Assembly: GCA_900319105.1 (NCBI GenBank)
Contig: ONND01000017.1
Location: forward strand, 1 to 60,959
Direction of reading: 5' to 3'
Source: an uncultured Bacteroidales bacterium
GTDB lineage: Bacteria; Bacteroidota; Bacteroidia; Bacteroidales; Paludibacteraceae
Length of the DNA: 60,959 bases
Shown here: positions 8,314-17,808 of the stretch, one piece after another
How the letters are laid out: each line of letters starts with the position of its first letter
Numbering within the stretch: the first letter of the stretch is position 1
The notes under the pieces: generated by a model
Seen by the model: the letters and a program-made list of their open reading frames with translations, nothing else
What the model was told of the DNA's origin: nothing
Database searches by the model: none
Translations under genes and position numbers: made by a program

Positions 8314-10929
8314 TTGAAAGACGAAGGCAACATAGAAGTTATCGGAGCGCGGGTGCATAACCTCAAAAACATCAGCGTCTCTATTCCCCGCAAACGACTG
8401 ACGGTCATCACCGGCCTCAGTGGTTCGGGGAAGTCGTCCCTGGCCTTCGACACCATTTTCGCCGAAGGGCAGCGAAGGTACATGGATACCTTCTCTTCCT
8501 ATGCCCGCGGATTCATCGGACAGATGGAGCGTCCCGACGTGGACAAGATAACAGGCTTGAGTCCGGTCATCTCCATTGACCAGAAAACGACCAGCAAGAA
8601 TCCCCGCTCGACAGTAGGTACCGTGACGGAGGTGTATGACTTCCTTCGTCTGCTCTTTGCCCGTGCAGCGACCGCGTACTCATACCTCTCCGGCCAGCCG
8701 ATGGTCAAGTTCACGGACGAGCAGATCATTGATCTGTTGTTGCACGAATATGCCGGCAAGAAAATTCTGCTCCTGGCGCCACTTATCACTGGCCGTAAGG
8801 GACACTACAAAGAGCTCTTTGAGACCATTCGTAAGAAAGGGTTCATGCACGTGCGGGTCGATGGTGAGGTCAGGGAGATCGTCGCCGGAATGAAGTTGGA
8901 CCGCTACAAGACGCATAACATAGAAGTGGTGGTCGATCGGCTCAAGATCAAAGGCGATAACTTGGAGGACGACCTGCGTCGTCTGCGTCAGTCCGTCGAT
9001 CGCGCCATGACCCAAGGAAACGGAATCATGCTTGTTGCCGACGAGAACGATAATGCACGCTTCTTCAGCCGTAACCTCATGTGCCCGGAGACCGGACTGA
9101 GTTATCCCGAACCTGCGCCGCACACTTTCTCCTTCAATAGTCCTTCTGGCTGGTGTCCTTGCTGCAAAGGATTAGGCAAAATACGAAGTGATGAAGTACA
9201 GAGTGCGAAAGAAGAGATAGACGAAGCCATCCAGCAGGACAACTGGTGGGAACAGTTATCCCAGATAGCCGCAGAGACGGAGGAAGAGGAGGAAGAGAAA
9301 GAGAGTTACGTAGAGTGTCCCGAGTGCCACGGCAAGCGCTTGAGCAAAGAGGCACTCAGTTACCGTCTAGGCCAATACTCCATTGCCGATTTATCGGCTA
9401 TGGACCTGGATGAACTGATTAAGGTGTTGGAGGACATTCCCGACTCGAAAGATATCACGGATAAGCAAAAAGCGATCGCGGCACCGATTCTCAAGGAGAT
9501 TATTGGACGCTTGCGTTTCATGCAGTCGGTCGGGCTGAGTTACCTGAGTCTCAACCGCAGCAGTGAGAGCCTCAGCGGCGGAGAGAGCCAGCGTATTCGC
9601 TTGGCGACGCAGATAGGCTCACGCTTGGTGAACGTCCTTTACATCCTTGACGAGCCCTCCATCGGTCTGCACCAGCGCGACAACGAACGACTCATCAACA
9701 GTCTTAAGGAACTGCGCGACATGAATAACTCCGTCATCGTCGTCGAGCATGACGAGCAGATGATGCGTGAGGCGGACTGGATCGTCGATATAGGTCCCAA
9801 AGCCGGACGTCTCGGGGGAAAAGTGCTCTTCTCGGGCACGCCGGACGACTTGCTAAAGACCGACACCCTCACCGCACAGTATTTGAAGGGGAGCAAGACC
9901 GTGACGAACGTCAGTGACAGACCGCTAACGCTGACAGACCGCGCCGCTGACAGACAGATTGTTTTGTCGGGCTGTACCGGCAATAACCTCAAGAACGTCA
10001 CGGTACGCATCCCCCTCGGCAAAATGATCTGTGTAACCGGCGTGAGCGGTTCGGGGAAAAGTTCGCTTATCAACCAGACACTCTATCCCATCCTGAGCCA
10101 GCATTTCTACCGCAGCAAAGCACAGCCTCTGCCCTACCAGTCCATTGAAGGTATAGAGTTTATCGATAAGGTGATTAACGTCGATCAGTCGCCTATCGGC
10201 CGCACGCCGCGTTCGAACCCTGCTACCTACACCAATGTCTTCAACGACATCCGCGAACTGTTCGCTCAACTGCCCGAAGCTAAGATTCGCGGATGGAAGA
10301 CCGGACGATTCAGTTTTAACATGAAAGGCGGACGATGCGAGGAGTGTATGGGAAATGGTTACAAGACCATCCAGATGCACTTCCTGCCCGACGTGTATAT
10401 CCCTTGCGAGATGTGCGGCGGGCAACGCTACAACCGGGAGACACTCGAGGTACGATGGAAAGGAAAGAACATCGCCGATGTGCTCGACATGACCGTCAAC
10501 CAAGCGGTGGAGTTCTTCGAACCGCAACCTAAGATCCTACGTAAGATAAAGACTATTCAGGACGTCGGTCTGGGTTATATCAAACTGGGTCAGGCCTCTA
10601 CGAGCCTCAGCGGCGGAGAGAGTCAGCGTATCAAGTTGGCCACCGAACTATCAAGGCCTTCCACGGGTAAGACGTTGTACATCCTCGACGAACCCACTAC
10701 GGGTCTGCATTTCGAGGATATTCATGTGCTCTTGGGCGTGCTGCGCCGTTTAGTGGACAAAGGCAATACCGTCCTTATCATCGAGCATAACACGGATGTC
10801 ATCCGCGCGTGCGACTGGCTCATCGACCTCGGACCCGAAGGAGGGAGGGGAGGTGGAACGATTGTCGCAGAAGGAACGATCGAAGACCTGCGTAACAATA
10901 AGAATAGCATCACTGGACGCTTTATATAA
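8314..10929 (+). CDS. uvrA: UvrA-family excinuclease ATPase (short form)
   Basis: A DNA damage-recognition ATPase of nucleotide excision repair. It has two ABC modules: Walker A GLSGSGKS near residue 34 and GVSGSGKS near 575, signature [13 protein letters not shown], and Walker [13 protein letters not shown] and [12 protein letters not shown]. The second zinc finger is intact (CEEC ... CEMC). In the first, the expected CPxC reads CPET, so one ligand is missing, and the insertion domain after the WCPCCKGLG motif is much shorter than usual; total length is 871 against about 940. The UvrB-binding region (about residues 120-240) is present. A small insert ([16 protein letters not shown]) comes from a CTGACAGACCGC-type repeat. 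The start is TTG at 8314; no ATG is closer. It may be a paralogue rather than the housekeeping UvrA. Confidence 0.9.
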   Translation: MKDEGNIEVIGARVHNLKNISVSIPRKRLTVITGLSGSGKSSLAFDTIFAEGQRRYMDTFSSYARGFIGQMERPDVDKITGLSPVISIDQKTTSKNPRSTVGTVTEVYDFLRLLFARAATAYSYLSGQPMVKFTDEQIIDLLLHEYAGKKILLLAPLITGRKGHYKELFETIRKKGFMHVRVDGEVREIVAGMKLDRYKTHNIEVVVDRLKIKGDNLEDDLRRLRQSVDRAMTQGNGIMLVADENDNARFFSRNLMCPETGLSYPEPAPHTFSFNSPSGWCPCCKGLGKIRSDEVQSAKEEIDEAIQQDNWWEQLSQIAAETEEEEEEKESYVECPECHGKRLSKEALSYRLGQYSIADLSAMDLDELIKVLEDIPDSKDITDKQKAIAAPILKEIIGRLRFMQSVGLSYLSLNRSSESLSGGESQRIRLATQIGSRLVNVLYILDEPSIGLHQRDNERLINSLKELRDMNNSVIVVEHDEQMMREADWIVDIGPKAGRLGGKVLFSGTPDDLLKTDTLTAQYLKGSKTVTNVSDRPLTLTDRAADRQIVLSGCTGNNLKNVTVRIPLGKMICVTGVSGSGKSSLINQTLYPILSQHFYRSKAQPLPYQSIEGIEFIDKVINVDQSPIGRTPRSNPATYTNVFNDIRELFAQLPEAKIRGWKTGRFSFNMKGGRCEECMGNGYKTIQMHFLPDVYIPCEMCGGQRYNRETLEVRWKGKNIADVLDMTVNQAVEFFEPQPKILRKIKTIQDVGLGYIKLGQASTSLSGGESQRIKLATELSRPSTGKTLYILDEPTTGLHFEDIHVLLGVLRRLVDKGNTVLIIEHNTDVIRACDWLIDLGPEGGRGGGTIVAEGTIEDLRNNKNSITGRFI

Positions 10930-10956
10930 ATCATACCAACACATCACACATAACAC

Positions 10957-12828
10957 ATGATCACTAACCCGCTTGCCATAATTGCTTTCCTCTTGGGTAC
11001 TATCTTCCTGGTACCGATGGTGTGCCACAAGATCCGCATCCCGAGTATCGTCGGTTTTATCCTGGTCGGCATCATCGCCGGACCGAACGGATTGCACCTC
11101 ATCTTGGGCAGCGACATCATCCAGACATTAGGAAAAATCGGAATGCTGTATATCATGCTACAAGCGGGTATTGAGGTGGACATCAATGATTTCCGGCAAA
11201 ACCGTAACAACTCCATTGTCTTTGGTCTCTACTCGTTTATCTTTCCTTTTATATTAGGTCTGCTTACCAGCAAAATGCTTGGTTTCGACTGGATCACCAG
11301 TTCGCTGATGGGTGCCATGTACGGCAGTCACACGCTCATGACCTACCCCATCGTCAGCCGGTATGGCGTACAGAAGAATAGCGCGGTGAACATCGCCGTC
11401 GGAGGTTCTATGCTCACAATCTCATTGGCCCTGCTTGTCTTGGCTATTATCAAGAGCAACGTCATCCAGAACTACACCATGACTACTTGGGGCATCGTGG
11501 GACGTATTGTCCTGACCCTCATCCTCATCGCCCTCGTCTTCCCGTGGTTCGCACAGCGTTTCTTCAAGCGTTGGTCTGACCCAAACACCGGTTTCCTCAT
11601 TGTCATGACGATGATGGTGGTCTCGGCGCTACTGGCGGACTGGTGCGGACTGGAAGGTATCTTAGGTGCCTTCATCTGCGGTGTGGCGATGAATAGACTC
11701 GTGCCGAACCTCAGTCCAGTGATGATGCGTATTAACTTCGTTGGAAACCTCATCTTCGTGCCGCTCTTCCTCATGGGCGTAGGCATGATGATCGACATGA
11801 CGCTGTTATGGAGCGGCTGGACGACTTTAATCATCGCCGTCGTCATGGTAGCTACCAAACTCATCGGCAAATGGGTCGCAGCATGGATGGCACAGAAGAG
11901 TTTCGGCCTGCAGCCCGTGGAGCGGCAACTCATCTTCGGTCTGACTCACGCGACGGCAGCAGGAACCCTGGCGATCGTCACGATCGGCTACCAGATAGGG
12001 ATCTTCAACGCAGAGATCCTCAATGCGTCAGTTGTAATGATCCTCGCTCTCTGTTCTTCCTCTTCGTTCATCACTGAATATGCCGCCAAGCAGTTAGCAC
12101 TGCAGGAACAGGCCCGTATCGAATCCGATAAGATCAGCAATGAATGGCTGATGATGACCATCGCCGAGAATCGTCATTACGAACTTAAGGAACTGAGCGA
12201 ACTGAGTGAACTGCATGCTCCCGAACTATCCAATGAGATCGACTGGAGTGATGCTATCAACCACATAGAGCACCAGCGTAAGGCGGCAATCATATACCAT
12301 CCTGCCCAGCCGATCAATACCATCACTCGGATGTTGGTTGCCGTTCCGCGTTATGCAGAGAAAGAGCACGATTTTATTTCATGCTTCGGCTTGATTCGAC
12401 GCTTGAGCAGCCAGATCGGAGCACGCGTCATCTTCTATACCAACGAAGAGACCCAACGTGTCCTGCAGACCTTCTGCCGACGCAAAGGCAAGTTCCTGCG
12501 TGCCGGATACAGGGAAATGAATAACTGGGAAGAAGTACTCATGCTCGCCAAGCAGATGAGACCCGACGATTTGATTGTGCTCATCAATGCCCGACCGAGC
12601 ACGCCCTCGTACAACCCGCTCTTTGACCAGGTACCGAATATGATGACGAATTTCTTCGCCGACCATAGTTACATGATTGTCTATCCGGAACAAGAGACCG
12701 GTTCTGCTATCCCGGACATCCTTACCGGCGATAACACACAGGCCTCCACCACGTGGTCTATCATCAGCGGTCTGAAGAAACGTATCGTATCTTCTCTACA
12801 AACCAGACCCACAAACCGAAAAGCATAG
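10957..12828 (+). CDS. CPA2-family cation:proton antiporter with soluble C-terminal domain
   Basis: An inner-membrane monovalent cation/H+ antiporter. Residues 1 to about 390 hold some 11-12 hydrophobic segments of the Na_H_Exchanger fold (VGIIAGPNGLHLI, LQAGIEVDINDF, GAFICGVAMNRLVPNLSP). The remaining 230 residues are soluble and resemble a universal-stress-protein-like sensor domain (AAIIYHPAQPINTITRMLVA). Such proteins usually regulate pH or K+/Na+ balance; the ion cannot be read from the sequence. The ATG at 10957 lies 27 bp after uvrA, so the two are likely co-transcribed. Its last 65 bp overlap, tail to tail, the exosortase-like gene on the other strand. Confidence 0.88.
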   Translation: MITNPLAIIAFLLGTIFLVPMVCHKIRIPSIVGFILVGIIAGPNGLHLILGSDIIQTLGKIGMLYIMLQAGIEVDINDFRQNRNNSIVFGLYSFIFPFILGLLTSKMLGFDWITSSLMGAMYGSHTLMTYPIVSRYGVQKNSAVNIAVGGSMLTISLALLVLAIIKSNVIQNYTMTTWGIVGRIVLTLILIALVFPWFAQRFFKRWSDPNTGFLIVMTMMVVSALLADWCGLEGILGAFICGVAMNRLVPNLSPVMMRINFVGNLIFVPLFLMGVGMMIDMTLLWSGWTTLIIAVVMVATKLIGKWVAAWMAQKSFGLQPVERQLIFGLTHATAAGTLAIVTIGYQIGIFNAEILNASVVMILALCSSSSFITEYAAKQLALQEQARIESDKISNEWLMMTIAENRHYELKELSELSELHAPELSNEIDWSDAINHIEHQRKAAIIYHPAQPINTITRMLVAVPRYAEKEHDFISCFGLIRRLSSQIGARVIFYTNEETQRVLQTFCRRKGKFLRAGYREMNNWEEVLMLAKQMRPDDLIVLINARPSTPSYNPLFDQVPNMMTNFFADHSYMIVYPEQETGSAIPDILTGDNTQASTTWSIISGLKKRIVSSLQTRPTNRKA

Positions 12829-13348
12829 CGTAGAACGCGTACTTGAAGATGTAATCATGCAGCACCGGAAACCATTCCGGATGATGCTCTATGAACAGCG
12901 AGATAAGGAAAATCCGAAGGATATTAAAGAGGTAGCAGCACACCCATCCGAGCGGAATAAACCACCATTTATGTCTCCATCCCCCACGAACCGTTAGAAT
13001 AAGGCAGAGCCAGATAAAACTCTGCTTGATAGCCGTGCAGCCCCAGATGATGGTGGTGCCGCTCCCCGAATCAAAGCGGATGGTGTGCTCGCCGGCCATG
13101 TATACCGTGTCCCGCACCAACGACAGTAACCAATAAACGACCGACGCAATGTGACAAGCCATGAACTCAAACGGAGCCGTTATGTCGAGCCCGAACCACG
13201 TTACCGCATCGCCGTTCTCATCGCCGTTCATCGTCCACTTCCAGAAGTAGTTCGCCACCAGCAACGTCACCAGAAAGATGATCACATCTTCATAGGGCTT
13301 AAGCCACTCTTTTATCCTTTGTACATTGTACATTTGTCCTTTGTACAT
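12764..13348 (-). CDS. Exosortase/archaeosortase-family transmembrane cysteine protease-like protein
   Basis: A 194-residue multi-pass membrane protein with about five hydrophobic segments and the exosortase catalytic triad pattern: Cys in WGCTAIKQSFIW, Arg in YLFNILRIFLI, and His in VLHDYIFKYAFY. Exosortases cut and sort proteins with C-terminal tripartite signals (PEP-CTERM-like). No such substrate gene is recognisable here. The start is the ATG at 13348, which overlaps the tsaD stop (TGATG), so it is coupled to tsaD. The first residues (MYKGQMYNVQR) are encoded by a TTGTACAT-type dispersed repeat. The 3' end overlaps the antiporter gene by 65 bp on the opposite strand. Family assignment is good; the subtype (XrtF-like or other) is unresolved. 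Confidence 0.8.
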   Translation of the reverse strand: MYKGQMYNVQRIKEWLKPYEDVIIFLVTLLVANYFWKWTMNGDENGDAVTWFGLDITAPFEFMACHIASVVYWLLSLVRDTVYMAGEHTIRFDSGSGTTIIWGCTAIKQSFIWLCLILTVRGGWRHKWWFIPLGWVCCYLFNILRIFLISLFIEHHPEWFPVLHDYIFKYAFYAMLFGLWVWFVEKIRYVSSDR

Positions 13349-13349
13349 C
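13316..13349. repeat. TTGTACAT dispersed repeat at tsaD/exosortase junction
   Basis: Three TTGTACAT-like units span the tsaD stop and the first codons of the exosortase gene. The same family appears inside korA (24842-24874). Confidence 0.7.
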
Positions 13350-14460
13350 AAATCGTTGTTTTCGCAAACGGGACTTCGTCTATGGCGCAGAAATCGCCAT
13401 CCAGGTATTTGAAATAGCCCGCCTGACCTACCATCGCCGCATTGTCCGTCGTGAACGAGAAGGGCGGGATAAAGACCTCCCAATGATATTTTTTTCCGTA
13501 GTCAATGAAGGCCTGCCTTAGTGCACTGTTGGCACTTACTCCGCCGGCGACGGCCACTTGGCTGATACCCAAGTCTTTCGCGGCTTTCTTGAGTTTGCGC
13601 ATCAATATATCCACTACCGTTGCCTGCAAACTGGCACACATATCTTCTCGTAAGTTCGGTACTTTTTCAGCCAACTCATCCACGGTCTCCACACCATATT
13701 CTTTAAGCATATCGCGCAGGGTGTAAAGGAAAGAGGTCTTCAATCCCGAGAAGGAATAGCCATAGCCCGCTATATTGGGTTTGGCAAACGGATACTTGTT
13801 CGCATCTCCGAGTTTGGCGAGTTTGTCTATCCACGGACCGCCCGGGTAAGGCAAACCTAATACTTTCGCGCATTTATCGAAAGCCTCACCCGCTGCATCA
13901 TCGATCGTCTGACCGATGATTTCAAAATGCGGCATATGGATGTGTCTTTTGTCTTTTGTCTTTCTACTTTTTACTAAAATGATCTGGCTGTTACCGCCGC
14001 TGACCAACAGACAGAGGAACGGAAAAGAGGGGTGCTTGATTTCCGCCCCTTGCAGACTCGGCGTCTGAGCAATCAGCTCCGCCGACGGCTCCACGAAGTG
14101 CGCCATCACGTGTCCCTGCAGATGGTTTACATCGATCAGCGGAACACCCAAAGCCAGCGCCAGACCCTTCGCAAAAGAAGTGCCTACCAGCAACGAACCC
14201 AACAACCCCGGACCGCGGGTAAAAGCGATCGCAGAGATCTCCTCTTTCGTCACCCCTGCACGTTTCAATGCGGTATCGACCACCGGCAATATATTCTGCT
14301 GATGCGCACGACTCGCCAACTCCGGTACGACGCCGCCGTATTCCTCATGTACCTTCTGCGATGCAATCACATTGCTCTTCAAGACACCATCCACAATCAC
14401 TGCCGATGAAGTATCGTCGCAACTACTCTCGATCGCTAATATAACTGTCTGTTTATTCAT
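13348..14460 (-). CDS. tsaD: tRNA N6-threonylcarbamoyladenosine synthase subunit TsaD
   Basis: Transfers the threonylcarbamoyl group to A37 of ANN-decoding tRNAs. ASKR-fold features are clear: the N-terminal AIESSCDDTSSAVI, the metal-binding HLQGHVMAHF, LLVSGGNSQI, and NIAGYGYSFSGLKT and VAGGVSANSALR further on. Length is 370 aa against about 340, and part of the excess is SRKTKDKRHIHM (about 13937-13975), coded by a TCTTTTGTCTTTTGTC repeat in a position where homologues have a short loop. The ATG at 14460 follows the promoter at 14479-14509 closely. The exosortase-like gene is coupled downstream. Confidence 0.96.
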   Translation of the reverse strand: MNKQTVILAIESSCDDTSSAVIVDGVLKSNVIASQKVHEEYGGVVPELASRAHQQNILPVVDTALKRAGVTKEEISAIAFTRGPGLLGSLLVGTSFAKGLALALGVPLIDVNHLQGHVMAHFVEPSAELIAQTPSLQGAEIKHPSFPFLCLLVSGGNSQIILVKSRKTKDKRHIHMPHFEIIGQTIDDAAGEAFDKCAKVLGLPYPGGPWIDKLAKLGDANKYPFAKPNIAGYGYSFSGLKTSFLYTLRDMLKEYGVETVDELAEKVPNLREDMCASLQATVVDILMRKLKKAAKDLGISQVAVAGGVSANSALRQAFIDYGKKYHWEVFIPPFSFTTDNAAMVGQAGYFKYLDGDFCAIDEVPFAKTTI

Positions 14461-14478
14461 AATCTACAAAAACGGCTG

Positions 14479-14509
14479 CAAATTTACTGCTTTTTTAGGA
14501 TATATGCAA
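14479..14509 (-). promoter_or_regulatory. Promoter of tsaD
   Basis: Minus strand: TTGCATATATC, then TAAATTTG starting 23 bp after it. The leader is about 12-15 nt. Confidence 0.8.
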
Positions 14510-14579
14510 GTCCGCCCGCGTTTTTTTGTCAATTGTCTGTTGTCTTTCGGCTTTTGTCAAAAAAAATCTTTGATTTTAT

Positions 14580-14610
14580 TTGCATATATGCAAAATTTGT
14601 TGTACCTTTG
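14580..14610 (+). promoter_or_regulatory. Promoter of waaA unit
   Basis: TTGCATATATGCAA palindrome at 14580-14593, with TACCTTTG starting 23 bp downstream at 14603. It probably drives the long waaA to rsgA unit; no other promoter of this type was found before 22634. Confidence 0.85.
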
Positions 14611-14632
14611 TACGCTTTTTAGAATAGTATAT

Positions 14633-15859
14633 ATGTTTTTTTATTTTCTTCTCATACGCATAGCCGCTTTGTTCGGGCATCGGAAAGCCCGATTGATCGT
14701 GGCGGGACAGAAAGACGCACTCAGCGATCAGCTGGCTCAATATAAAGGTTGTATATGGATTCACGTATCCTCTGTAGGTGAGTTCGAGCAGGCCAGACCG
14801 CTAATAGAGCGGCTCAAGGAAAATGGCGAAAAGCGAAAGATCTTTCTCACTTTCTTCAGTCCCTCCGGCTATGAGTTGCGCAAGAACTACGACAAGGTGG
14901 ACGCCGTCCGCTACCTGCCTTTCGCTACACGCCGCAACGCCAGACGTTTTCTTGACTTGCTGCAACCCTCTATTGCCATCTTCGTGAAGTACGAGTTCTG
15001 GCCGGCTTACCTGCGCGAGTTGCACAAGCGCGCGATTCCTACGTATAGTATATCCGCTATCTTCCGCGAGAAGCAGCTCTTCTTCCGGCCTTTGGGGGGA
15101 TGGTACCGACGTCTGCTCACCTATTTCACGCACATCTACGTGCAGGACGAGGCGTCCAAGGCGCTGTTGGAGAAATACGGTATTGCTCAAGTGAGCGTTG
15201 CCGGGGACACCCGTTTCGACCGTGTGCGCACGGTAATGATCAATGCGCAGACGACGAACGCAGAACGTCTGGCGCCCATCCGCGAGTTCACCGAGCGATG
15301 CGAGCGCGTGATCGTTGCCGGCAGCAGTTGGCCGCAGGACGAGAAACTACTCGTTCGTTACATAGAGACCCATCCGGATGTCAAACTGATCCTTGTGCCG
15401 CACGAGATTGACGAGCCGCATATGCACTTCATCTTCAATCTGCTGCAAGGCCGCTTCGTCCGTTACTCGGCTCTGCATGCCCAACACTCGCCTGTCGTCC
15501 GCCGTAGTCTGATGCAGCATATGAACGTCATGGTCATCGATACCATCGGACTCCTCTCGTCGATATACCAGGTATGCCAAGTAGCGTACATAGGCGGCGG
15601 GTTCGGCGTGGGCATCCATAACACGATTGAGGCGGCGGTATATGGCGTGCCGGTAATCTTCGGTCCGAACTACTCGCATTTCCGCGAGGCGAAAGGCCTT
15701 ATTGCCGCGGGCGCCGCACGGAGCATCCGCACATATAACGAACTCGAATCAGCGCTCGACACCGCGCTCGACCAATATACCGAAATTGGCGCCAAAGCAG
15801 CTGAATACGTTGCGGCAGAAACAGGCGCCACAGATAAAATTTATAAAGATTTATTCTAA
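14633..15859 (+). CDS. waaA: 3-deoxy-D-manno-octulosonic acid (Kdo) transferase
   Basis: Adds Kdo from CMP-Kdo to the lipid A precursor at the inner membrane, a step of LPS core assembly. The 408-residue protein starts with a hydrophobic anchor ([15 protein letters not shown]), followed by [20 protein letters not shown] with the conserved catalytic Glu region, [14 protein letters not shown], and the nucleotide-sugar motif [26 protein letters not shown] near the C-terminus. The first ATG downstream of the promoter (14633) gives the family's usual N-terminus; an upstream in-frame ATG at 14372 lies within tsaD on the other strand and is rejected. Its stop is one base before the hisS start. Confidence 0.95.
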   Translation: MFFYFLLIRIAALFGHRKARLIVAGQKDALSDQLAQYKGCIWIHVSSVGEFEQARPLIERLKENGEKRKIFLTFFSPSGYELRKNYDKVDAVRYLPFATRRNARRFLDLLQPSIAIFVKYEFWPAYLRELHKRAIPTYSISAIFREKQLFFRPLGGWYRRLLTYFTHIYVQDEASKALLEKYGIAQVSVAGDTRFDRVRTVMINAQTTNAERLAPIREFTERCERVIVAGSSWPQDEKLLVRYIETHPDVKLILVPHEIDEPHMHFIFNLLQGRFVRYSALHAQHSPVVRRSLMQHMNVMVIDTIGLLSSIYQVCQVAYIGGGFGVGIHNTIEAAVYGVPVIFGPNYSHFREAKGLIAAGAARSIRTYNELESALDTALDQYTEIGAKAAEYVAAETGATDKIYKDLF

Positions 15860-15860
15860 T

Positions 15861-17174
15861 ATGGCACAGAAACCCTCTATACCCAAAGGAACGCGCGATT
15901 TCGGGCAAATAGAAATGGCCCGCCGCAATTATATCTTTGACACCATCAAGAGCGTCTTCCGTCTGTATGGTTTCCAGCAGATTGAGACGCCGGCGATGGA
16001 GAACCTCTCCACCCTCATGGGCAAGTACGGCGAAGAAGGCGACAAACTGCTCTTCCGCATCCAGAACAGCGGAGAGAAAGCCGCTCTTACGCCGGAGAAA
16101 GGGCTGCGTTACGACCTGACGGTACCATTTGCCCGCTACGTAGTACAGCACCGCGAAGAGATTTCGTTTCCCTTCAAGCGCTATCAGATACAACCCGTCT
16201 GGCGCGCAGACCGTCCGCAGAAAGGACGTTACCGCGAGTTCTACCAGTGCGACGTCGATGTGATCGGTAGTGACAGCCTGCTCGGTGAACTGGAACTGAT
16301 CCAGATCGTAGAGGAGGTCTATTGCCGTTTAGGCATCCGCGTCTGCCTGCATATCAACAACCGTAAGATACTCGCCGGCATCGCCGAGGTCATCGGTGCT
16401 CCGGACAAGATGATAGATATCACCGTAGCCATCGACAAACTCGATAAGATCGGCGTTGAGGCGGTCAACAACGAACTCAAAGAGCGTGGCCTGAGTGACA
16501 AACAAGTTGCTAAACTGCAACCAATCCTCAACCTCAACGGCTCTACTGCTGACAAACTCGCAGCCCTCAAGACCATCCTCGCCTCCAGCGAAACCGGACT
16601 CAAAGGCGTTGCCGAAATGGAAGAGATCTTTGATCTTGTCAACTCTCAACTATCAACTTTCAACTTAGAGTTGGACCTCTGTCTGGCTCGCGGTCTGAAC
16701 TACTACACCGGTGCCATCTTCGAAGTTAAAGCCTTGGACGCACAGATCGGTTCCATCACCGGTGGCGGTCGCTACGACAACTTGACGGGCATCTTCGGCC
16801 TGCCGAACGTCTCCGGCGTCGGCATCTCCTTCGGCGCGGATCGCATCTACGATGTGCTGACCGAACTGAACCTCTTCCCTGCCGCACTGCAATCGACCAC
16901 ACAAGTGCTCTTCGCTACCTTCGGACAGGACGAGTTAAAATATGCACTGACTTGGGCAAAAGAGTTACGAGCGGATGGTATATCCGTCGAGGTCTATCCC
17001 GAACCAACCAAGATGAAGAAACAGATGGCGTACGCGGATGCCAAACAGATCCCGTTCGTGGCGATCGTCGGAAGCAATGAGATGGAGACCTATACCGTCA
17101 TGCTCAAAAACATGGTTACCGGAGAACAACAGCCAATGAGCCTCGAAAATCTTAAAAATAGTAAACTTTTTTAA
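15861..17174 (+). CDS. hisS: Histidyl-tRNA synthetase
   Basis: Class II synthetase charging tRNA-His. Start [15 protein letters not shown] is typical; motif 2 is [25 protein letters not shown], and the histidine-specific [15 protein letters not shown] and motif 3 [10 protein letters not shown] follow. It is 437 aa with the anticodon-binding domain at the C-terminus. At about 16641-16668 the protein reads [14 protein letters not shown], where the DNA is a CTCTCAACTATCAACTTTCAAC repeat inserted in frame just before the active-site strand. The final codons lie in a 25-bp sequence that is repeated after the stop (17242-17266). The ATG is one base after the waaA stop. Confidence 0.97.
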   Translation: MAQKPSIPKGTRDFGQIEMARRNYIFDTIKSVFRLYGFQQIETPAMENLSTLMGKYGEEGDKLLFRIQNSGEKAALTPEKGLRYDLTVPFARYVVQHREEISFPFKRYQIQPVWRADRPQKGRYREFYQCDVDVIGSDSLLGELELIQIVEEVYCRLGIRVCLHINNRKILAGIAEVIGAPDKMIDITVAIDKLDKIGVEAVNNELKERGLSDKQVAKLQPILNLNGSTADKLAALKTILASSETGLKGVAEMEEIFDLVNSQLSTFNLELDLCLARGLNYYTGAIFEVKALDAQIGSITGGGRYDNLTGIFGLPNVSGVGISFGADRIYDVLTELNLFPAALQSTTQVLFATFGQDELKYALTWAKELRADGISVEVYPEPTKMKKQMAYADAKQIPFVAIVGSNEMETYTVMLKNMVTGEQQPMSLENLKNSKLF

Positions 17175-17266
17175 CCCCCACCCCGTGTCGAGGTTATGTC
17201 GAGGTAATCTCGAGGTTAAGTCGAGGTAATACCGAGGGTAAAAAATCTTAAAAATAGTAAACTTTT
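17146..17266. repeat. 25-bp direct repeat flanking CGAGGT tandem array
   Basis: A perfect 25-bp sequence occurs at 17146-17170 (last codons and stop of hisS) and again at 17242-17266. Between them, 17185-17237 holds five degenerate units of GTCGAGGTAAT with 11-13 bp spacing. The second copy ends five bases before the next ATG (17272) and may provide its translation start context. Confidence 0.9.
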
Positions 17267-17271
17267 GATTC

Positions 17272-17808
17272 ATGGCAGATACGAATAAACAATTCGATGA
17301 AGTAACGGCCAGATGCCGCACGATCTTTATGGACAAGATGAAGGACTACGGCCCTTCATGGCGCATCTTCCGGTTGCATGGCATCACGGACCAACTCTAT
17401 ATCAAGGTCTGCAATATCCGCCAGCGTCAAGCAACCGGCGTCAGCCTCGTAGGCGATGACATACCCGGTAACTTGCGAGCCATCGTTAACTATGGCGTGA
17501 TGGCTATCATCCAAGACCGTAAAGGCTACGCTGATGCCATCGATATGAGCGCCGAAGAAGCCACCAAACTATACGACGAGGTCATCCACGAAGTCAAAGA
17601 ACTGATGCTTCGCAAGAACCATGACTACGGCGAGGCGTGGCGCGAGATGAGCAAGGAAGGGATCGTTGATATGATCCTCGCTAAGATCATTCGCATCAAG
17701 ACGATCCTCACACATGATGGCAAAACCATCGCTTCCGAAGGCGTCGAAGGCAACTATTTCGACATCATCAATTACGCAATATTCGATTTGATACATTATG
17801 AAGGCTAA
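17272..17808 (+). CDS. DUF1599 (Nmad1-like) domain protein
   Basis: A 178-residue cytoplasmic protein made of two related halves. Half one has KMKDYGPSWRIFRLHGITDQLYIKVCNIRQ; half two has KNHDYGEAWREMSKEGIVDMILAKIIRIK. The duplicated DYG-W...D--K---I pattern matches DUF1599, also called nucleotide-modification-associated domain 1 from its occurrence in phage base-modification contexts. In Bacteroidetes it is typically found, as here, between hisS or similar genes and a DoxX-tpiA pair, so the cellular form is a conserved core protein of unknown activity. The gene overlaps the DoxX start by 11 bp. Confidence 0.85.
   Translation: MADTNKQFDEVTARCRTIFMDKMKDYGPSWRIFRLHGITDQLYIKVCNIRQRQATGVSLVGDDIPGNLRAIVNYGVMAIIQDRKGYADAIDMSAEEATKLYDEVIHEVKELMLRKNHDYGEAWREMSKEGIVDMILAKIIRIKTILTHDGKTIASEGVEGNYFDIINYAIFDLIHYEG

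Noticed and set aside
12764-13483. Longer exosortase reading from 13483
   Set aside because: The first 45 residues overlap tsaD antisense-like frames and lack hydrophobic features; the coupled ATG at 13348 fits.
14372-14632. N-terminal extension of waaA from an upstream ATG
   Set aside because: The extension overlaps tsaD and the divergent promoters and is absent from the family.
15702-15860. N-terminal extension of hisS into waaA
   Set aside because: The extension is the waaA 3' end in another frame; the ATG at 15861 matches the family.
17185-17237. CRISPR-like array
   Set aside because: Units are 11-13 bp and degenerate with no spacers; a simple tandem repeat.
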